Part shown: piece by piece, positions 31,016 to 35,539 of the stretch
Position numbering within the stretch: the first letter of the stretch is position 1
How the letters are laid out: the number at the start of each line of letters is the position of its first letter
Origin: Candidatus Rokubacteria bacterium GWC2_70_16
GTDB taxonomy: Bacteria > Methylomirabilota > Methylomirabilia > Rokubacteriales > CSP1-6
Reading direction: 5' to 3'
Length of the DNA stretch: 35,539 nt
Assembly: GCA_001788415.1 (NCBI GenBank)
Contig: MGBV01000029.1
Span: 1 to 35,539, forward strand
The notes under the pieces: generated by a model
Seen by the model: only the letters and a program-made list of their open reading frames with translations
Databases searched by the model: none
What the model was told of the DNA's origin: nothing
Made by a program: the position numbers and the translations under genes

Positions 31016-32989
31016 ATGGCGGTGACAGGCCTCGAGATCACGACGCGCGAGACCGTCCTCGGCGGCCGTGGCTTCGGCGCGGCGGGCGCCTACGAGAAGT
31101 GCGCGGGGATCATCCGCTTCGCGGTGGACCCGGCCGATCCGCTCCACCGCGGCATCACCGACCTCGACCTGGCGCCGCGGAGCGCCCGGGGACTCGTCGA
31201 GTGCTGGGCCGACTTCTACCTGCTCCAGCCGCTGGATCCCGCGCGGGGCAACGGCCGGCTGCTCCTGGATGTCCCGAACCGGGGGCGCAAGGTCGCGCTG
31301 GGCATGTTCAACAGCGCCGTCCGCGTGCCCGACCCCAGCGCTCCCGAGGACTTCGGCAATGGCTTCTTGATGCGCCATGGCTGGACAGTCGCCTGGTGCG
31401 GCTGGCAGCCCGATGTCCCGCGCCAGGACGGGCTCATGGCCCTCGGGGCGCCCCGGGCCGCGGGCGCGGGGGGCCGGCTCCGCTGCCAGTGGCGGCCCAA
31501 TGCCCGCACCGATGTGCTGCCGCTCGCCGACCGCTACCACATCCCGTATCCGAGCGCGGATCTGCACGACCCGGAGGCGGTGCTGACGGTGCGCGAGCAC
31601 GCGGACGCTCCGGCCGCCGTCGTGCCCCGGAGCGCCTGGGGCTTCCGCCGCCGCGAGCAGTACCGCCTCGTGACCGATGCCTCGCATATCCACCTGGGCG
31701 GCGGCTTCGAGCCGGGGAAGATCTACGATCTGGTCTACCGCTCCCAGGATCCGGCCGTCGTGGGGCTGGGGCTGCTGGCCTTGCGCGACGCCGCCGCGTA
31801 CCTCCGCGGGGCCGGTGCCGCCGCCGGCAACCCTTGCGCGGGCCGCATCGAGCGCGCCTACGGATTCGGGGTCTCGCAGAGCGGGCGCTTCCTGCGCCAT
31901 CTCCTCCACCTCGGGCTCAACGAGGACGAGGCGGGCGGACAGGTCTTCGACGCCGTGATCCCGCATGTGGCCGGCGCCCGGCGCGGCGAGTTCAACATGC
32001 GCTTCGGCCAGCCCTCGCTCAATGCCACGGAGAGCGTGGGCAGCCTCTTCCCATTCACGGACGACGAGGCGACCGATCCCGTGACCGGCGAGCGCGACGG
32101 CCTCCTGCTGCGGCTCAGGGCCCGGGGAAAGGTGCCGAGGATCTTCACCATCAACACCTCGGCGGAGTACTGGCGGGGGGATGCCTCGCTGATCCACACC
32201 GATGTCGAGGGGGGCCGGGAGGTGGAGCCGCCGGCGGAGGTGCGCATCTACCTCCTCGCCGGGACACAGCACACGCCGGGCACGCTGCCGCCGCCCCCGG
32301 CCGATCCCAACACGGGCGGGCGGGGGCTCCACGCCTTCAACGTCGTGGACTACGCGCCGCTCCTACGCGCGGCCCTGGTCAACCTCGACCGGTGGGTGTC
32401 GGCAAGCGTGGAGCCGCCGCCCAGCGCCTTCCCGCGCCTCGCCGACGGCACGGCCGTGGCCGGCGAGTCCACGCGGGCGACCTTCGCCGCCATCCCCGGC
32501 CTGCGCTTTCCCGACCGGATCGCGCGGCCCGCGCGGCTGGACTTCGGCGTCTCCTTCGCGGAGGGCGTGGTGACGGAGCTGCCTCCCAAGGCCGGCGCGC
32601 CCTTCAGGACCTTCGTCTGCGCGGTGGATGGCGACGGCAACGAGATGGCAGGCATCATCCCCGTGGAGCTCCGCGTGCCGCTCGGCACTTTCACCGGATG
32701 GAACCCCCGCCATCCCTCCCAGGGGGCGCCGGGGGACCTCATGAGCATGATGGGCTCGACGCTGCCCTTCGCGCGCACGGCGGCGGAGCGCGCGGCCTCA
32801 GGCGATCCCCGTCCCTCCATCGGCGAGCGGTACGCGTCGCGCGACGACTACCTGCGCCGCGTGCGCGAGGCCGCCGAGGCGCTCGTGGCGGCCCGCCACG
32901 CCCTCGCCGAGGACGTGGAGGCGATGGTGGAGCGCGCGGGGCAGCAATGGGACCTCTTCCACCAGGGCCTCACCACGCAGCCGGCGTAG
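31016..32989 (+). CDS. Alpha/beta hydrolase domain-containing protein (Abhydrolase_10 type)
   Basis: A 657-residue protein with an AAGGGGAGG site before ATG 31016. The opening L-E-I-T-T-R-E-T-V-L-G-G-R-G-F-G-A-A-G-A-Y-E is typical of a long, poorly characterised hydrolase-fold family common in soil bacteria. A serine elbow is visible in Y-G-F-G-V-S-Q-S-G-R-F-L-R-H, with candidate acid and His residues in the C-terminal half (A-G-T-Q-H-T-P-G). No signal peptide is evident. Substrates of this family are unknown. The Gfo/Idh/MocA gene follows after 22 bp; the divergent DUF35-thiolase operon starts 114 bp upstream, so both may share a regulator. Confidence 0.85.
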   Translation: MAVTGLEITTRETVLGGRGFGAAGAYEKCAGIIRFAVDPADPLHRGITDLDLAPRSARGLVECWADFYLLQPLDPARGNGRLLLDVPNRGRKVALGMFNSAVRVPDPSAPEDFGNGFLMRHGWTVAWCGWQPDVPRQDGLMALGAPRAAGAGGRLRCQWRPNARTDVLPLADRYHIPYPSADLHDPEAVLTVREHADAPAAVVPRSAWGFRRREQYRLVTDASHIHLGGGFEPGKIYDLVYRSQDPAVVGLGLLALRDAAAYLRGAGAAAGNPCAGRIERAYGFGVSQSGRFLRHLLHLGLNEDEAGGQVFDAVIPHVAGARRGEFNMRFGQPSLNATESVGSLFPFTDDEATDPVTGERDGLLLRLRARGKVPRIFTINTSAEYWRGDASLIHTDVEGGREVEPPAEVRIYLLAGTQHTPGTLPPPPADPNTGGRGLHAFNVVDYAPLLRAALVNLDRWVSASVEPPPSAFPRLADGTAVAGESTRATFAAIPGLRFPDRIARPARLDFGVSFAEGVVTELPPKAGAPFRTFVCAVDGDGNEMAGIIPVELRVPLGTFTGWNPRHPSQGAPGDLMSMMGSTLPFARTAAERAASGDPRPSIGERYASRDDYLRRVREAAEALVAARHALAEDVEAMVERAGQQWDLFHQGLTTQPA

Positions 32990-33011
32990 GACCGGCGAGG
33001 AGAGACACGAC

Positions 33012-34115
33012 ATGGCGAAGCGGCGGTACACGGTGGGCATCGTCGGGCTCGGCTTCGGCCGCGCTCATATCCCGGCCTTCCAGTCGCAGGGGTGCGAGGT
33101 GGTCGCCGTCTGCCAGCGCGATCAGGCCAAGGCGCGCGAGGTCGCGCAGCGCTACGGCGTGCCGCGCACCTTCGAGCGCTGGGAGGCCATGCTCGAGCAG
33201 GCGCGCCCCGACATCGTGGTCATCGCCGCCCCGCCCGCGGTCCATCACGTGATCGCCGTCGAGGCGCTCTCAGTCGGCGCGCATGTGCTGTGCGAGAAGC
33301 CCATGGCGATGAACGCCGCCGAGGCGCGCGCCATGACCGAGGCGGCCAGCCGGGCCGGGCGCGTGGCCATGACGTGCTTCAACTGGCGCTTCCCCGCCGC
33401 CATGCAGCGGCTGCACGCCATGGCGGACGAGGGCTTCCTCGGCCGGCTCTTCCACGTGAGCGCCCGCTACCTGGTCCCCCGCTGGGCGGACGAGTCGGTC
33501 AAGCCCACATGGCGCATGGACAGGGCGCAGGCCGGGCACGGGGTCATGGGCGATCTCGGCGTCCACCTGGTGGACCTCATCCGGTGGAACTTCGGCGAGC
33601 CGGTGCGCGTGTCGGCGAGCGCCGGCATCGCCTATCCCTCGCGCACGGTGCCGGGTGGCGAGAGGGCGGCGGACACGGAAGACTTCTGCACGGCGATGCT
33701 GGAGCTCGCCTCCGGAGCGCAGGCCACCTTGCAGGTGAGCCGCGCGGCGCGCGCCGCCAACGACCAGACCCTCGAGGCCTACGGCAGCCTCGGCGCCCTC
33801 CGCTACAGCATCGGGCGGGGCCGGGTGGGGCGCTGGTACCGGGGCGAGCTGCTCGCCGCCTCGGCCACGACGGGGTTCGAGCCCGTGAAGGTCAGGGCGG
33901 GGCTGCCGCGCTCGGCGGGCGAGGGCGATCAGATCGAGGTCACGGGCAAGGCCACCATCGGCCCGCTCGTGAAGCGCTTCCTCGCGGCGATCCGGAAGGG
34001 GCAGAGCGCATCTCCCTCGTTCGAGGACGGCATGCGCGCCCAGGCCGTGCTCGACGCGGTGGCGGCCTCGGCGAGAGGCGGCGGCTGGGTCGGGGTGGAG
34101 GGCGCGCCGCGCTGA
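33012..34115 (+). CDS. Gfo/Idh/MocA family oxidoreductase
   Basis: A 367-residue NAD(P)-dependent dehydrogenase. The N-terminal Rossmann fold has V-G-I-V-G-L-G-F-G-R-A-H, followed by A-A-P-P-A-V-H-H and the family hallmark C-E-K-P-M-A, whose Lys is catalytic. The C-terminal alpha/beta domain holds G-V-M-G-D-L-G-V-H-L-V-D, with the second conserved Asp and His. Members oxidise or reduce sugars, inositols and related polyols, and some act on other hydroxyl compounds. GGAGAGA precedes ATG 33012. It is the second gene of a two-gene unit with the Abhydrolase_10 protein. Confidence 0.92.
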   Translation: MAKRRYTVGIVGLGFGRAHIPAFQSQGCEVVAVCQRDQAKAREVAQRYGVPRTFERWEAMLEQARPDIVVIAAPPAVHHVIAVEALSVGAHVLCEKPMAMNAAEARAMTEAASRAGRVAMTCFNWRFPAAMQRLHAMADEGFLGRLFHVSARYLVPRWADESVKPTWRMDRAQAGHGVMGDLGVHLVDLIRWNFGEPVRVSASAGIAYPSRTVPGGERAADTEDFCTAMLELASGAQATLQVSRAARAANDQTLEAYGSLGALRYSIGRGRVGRWYRGELLAASATTGFEPVKVRAGLPRSAGEGDQIEVTGKATIGPLVKRFLAAIRKGQSASPSFEDGMRAQAVLDAVAASARGGGWVGVEGAPR

Positions 34116-34139
34116 CTGGGAGTCGTGCGCCCGGCGCCG

Positions 34140-34943
34140 TCAGGCGGGATCAGCGAAGCGCGGCGCCCGCTTCTCCACGTTGGCGCGGACGGCTTCGATC
34201 TGGTTTGGCGAGTGGATCAGCGAGAGCTGGATCGTTTCCTCGAGGCGCAGCCCCTCCTCGAGGCTCACGAGGCCTGCGCGGTTGAGGAGGCGCTTGGCGG
34301 CGCGCACGGCATCCGGCGAGCGGCTCGCGATCTCCCGAGCCAGCCCGAGCGCCGCCCCGCGGGGATCGTCGCTCACATGGGTGGCCAGGCCCAGCACCAC
34401 CGCCTCGGTGCCCGAGACGATGCGCCCGGTGAAGGTGAGCTCCTTGGCGACGTCCAGGCGCACGAGGCGTCTCAGCGTCTGGCTGCCCGTCATGTCTGGG
34501 ATGAGCCCCCACTTGACCTCCATCACCGAGAGCTGTGCCTCCGGCGCGACGAAGCGGATGTCGGCGCCGAGCGCGATCTGGAGCCCCCCGCCGAAGGCCA
34601 CGCCGTGCACGGCGGCGATCACCGGCACCAGCAAGTCCGTCCACACCGAGGCGGCCTGCTGGGCGTAGTTGGCGGCGTTCCCCGGCTCGCGCCGGAGAAG
34701 CCTGCCGGCCCCCTCGCTTCCCTCGGCCAGGGCCACAAAGCTCGCGAAGTCGAGCCCCGCCGAGAAGGCGCGCCCCTCCCCCGACAGCACCACGACGCGG
34801 AGCGACCGGTCGTCTGCCAGCGCGCGCCCCGTCTCCACGAGCCCCTCGAACATGGCCAGATCGAGCGCGTTCATCTTGTCGGGGCGGTTGAGCCGCACAT
34901 CCGCCACGCCATCCTGCGTCGACACGATCACCCGGGTTGTCAT
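34140..34943 (-). CDS. Crotonase/enoyl-CoA hydratase family protein
   Basis: A 267-residue crotonase. CoA-binding and oxyanion motifs are A-F-S-A-G-L-D-F and V-A-F-G-G-G-L-Q-I-A-L-G-A-D. The first Glu of classical hydratases is Gln122 here, while M-E-V-K-W-G-L-I-P-D150 carries Glu142 and Asp150; the arrangement is seen in hydratase/isomerase relatives of uncertain reaction. The end K-R-A-P-R-F-A-D is a normal family terminus. The start 34943 follows the MBL-fold gene by 32 bp on the same strand. The reaction could be isomerisation, hydration or hydrolysis of an acyl-CoA. Confidence 0.88.
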   Translation of the reverse strand: MTTRVIVSTQDGVADVRLNRPDKMNALDLAMFEGLVETGRALADDRSLRVVVLSGEGRAFSAGLDFASFVALAEGSEGAGRLLRREPGNAANYAQQAASVWTDLLVPVIAAVHGVAFGGGLQIALGADIRFVAPEAQLSVMEVKWGLIPDMTGSQTLRRLVRLDVAKELTFTGRIVSGTEAVVLGLATHVSDDPRGAALGLAREIASRSPDAVRAAKRLLNRAGLVSLEEGLRLEETIQLSLIHSPNQIEAVRANVEKRAPRFADPA

Positions 34944-34975
34944 GGGCAGGCAGCCTCCATGGGTAGCTCCCCTCG

Positions 34976-35539
34976 TCAGGCGGTGGGCGGCTTGAGGTGG
35001 TAGAGCGAGCCCACCACGCTGGGCCCGTAGCGCCCCGGCGCGAAGACGGCCGTCAGGGCGGCGCGGGCGCGCCAGCCCGTGCAGTGGCCGGGCGCCACGA
35101 CTCTGGGGCGGATGCGATCCTCCAGGTCGCGCACGGTGGCGGCGATGCGCGCTTCCATGGCCTTGCCGCTGAGGTGGTAGCCCCCCAGCACCACATCGAT
35201 GGGCGCATCGGGGAACGCTTCCTGCGCGGCCAGACAGGCGTTGACGACCCCCGCGTGGGAGCAGGCCGAGAGCACGGACACGCCCCGACCGCGCACCTCG
35301 GCCGCGACGAACCGTTCGTCCAGGATCAGCGGATCCGGCTCCAGGCGCTCGCCGCGCAGGCTGTGGTGTCCGACCAGGCCCGTCTCGTAGGCCGTCACGC
35401 GCTCGATCTGCCCGCTCCCCAGGAAGAAGCCGCCGCACAGCCCGTGGGCCTCCCCGTGCTTCACCACCCGCCCGCCCGCCGCCTCGATGGCCTCGAAGCG
35501 CGGCTCGGGCGGCAGCAGGATCAGGATTCCGGAGGGTTG
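34976..35539 (-). CDS. MBL-fold metallo-hydrolase, C-terminal part (5' end outside window)
   Basis: The frame is open to the last base of the window, giving the final 187 residues of a larger protein. The text L-I-L-D-E-R-F-V-A-A-E-V, S-V-L-S-A-C-S-H-A-G-V-V-N, V-L-G-G-Y-H-L-S-G and V-V-A-P-G-H-C-T-G-W-R-A is that of the metallo-beta-lactamase group annotated as dihydropterin ribofuranosyl-aminobenzene phosphate synthase-like, with metal-ligand His residues in S-H-A-G, G-G-Y-H-L and P-G-H-C. Function in this lineage is unknown. It is the upstream partner of the crotonase gene. Confidence 0.82.
   Translation of the reverse strand, partial: QPSGILILLPPEPRFEAIEAAGGRVVKHGEAHGLCGGFFLGSGQIERVTAYETGLVGHHSLRGERLEPDPLILDERFVAAEVRGRGVSVLSACSHAGVVNACLAAQEAFPDAPIDVVLGGYHLSGKAMEARIAATVRDLEDRIRPRVVAPGHCTGWRARAALTAVFAPGRYGPSVVGSLYHLKPPTA

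Noticed and set aside
1-35539. CRISPR array, tRNA or rRNA genes, riboswitches
   Set aside because: No regularly spaced direct repeats, cloverleaf with T-loop consensus, rRNA segment or recognisable riboswitch core was found by reading both strands; a covariance-model scan was not possible.

Overview
The window is a strongly GC-rich bacterial chromosome segment with short intergenic gaps, many ATG/GTG start codons overlapping the previous TGA, and a dense load of acyl-CoA, CoA-transferase, thiolase/DUF35, LLM-flavin and nitroreductase genes. This style fits an uncultivated soil or groundwater bacterium such as Candidatus Rokubacteria (Methylomirabilota). That placement is inference from gene content; no rRNA or ribosomal marker gene lies in the window.

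Layout. 1-3 kb: end of an acyl-CoA dehydrogenase, an exported alpha/beta hydrolase-like protein whose nucleophile position is alanine, a truncated hydrolase relic and a PEP-CTERM surface protein. 3-7.3 kb: an anSME-type radical SAM protein with a SEC-C tail, a DUF2236 oxygenase, an AMACR-like CoA-transferase-fold enzyme and a nitroreductase, the last two separated by a 141-bp inverted-repeat element. 7.3-10.3 kb: a minus-strand set (amrS, PilZ, dienelactone hydrolase) divergent from amrB. 10.4-12.4 kb: an MFS carrier followed by an AhpD/CMD-family gene whose second redox Cys codon is an in-frame TGA, then a second inverted-repeat element. 12.4-18.8 kb: LLM oxidoreductase, MaoC hydratase plus CaiB transferase, 2-hydroxyacid dehydrogenase plus PaaI thioesterase, a K+ channel with an RCK domain and an acyl-CoA dehydrogenase. 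18.8-23.9 kb: a 760-bp gap, three small four-Cys proteins, a metallo-beta-lactamase gene with a second in-frame TGA, a CMD protein, a zinc alcohol dehydrogenase and an RHH/PIN toxin-antitoxin pair. 23.9-26 kb: a decayed accessory patch (3' relics, an amber-interrupted HEPN-like gene, a frameshifted DUF3631-like ATPase fragment, an orphan hypothetical). 26-35.5 kb: a coupled minus-strand operon (DUF35 OB-fold, thiolase, crotonase, CHAT-TPR lipoprotein), a divergent hydrolase plus Gfo/Idh/MocA pair, and a crotonase plus MBL-fold pair running off the end.

Most of the enzymes suggest peripheral catabolism of organic acids through CoA thioesters: activation by CoA transfer, dehydrogenation, hydration or isomerisation, thiolytic or aldol cleavage, and side hydrolases and oxidoreductases.

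The most notable observation is the AhpD/CMD gene at 11734-12261. Its frame stays open on both sides of one TGA that falls exactly at the second Cys of the C-x-x-C-x-x-x-H motif, and a hairpin with a G-U-C apical loop lies about 20 nt downstream. Together these fit a selenocysteine codon with a bacterial SECIS element. A second, weaker case of the same kind is at 20664-21401. TGA is the normal stop of many neighbouring genes, so genome-wide reassignment is unlikely; a point mutation or sequence error remains the main alternative.
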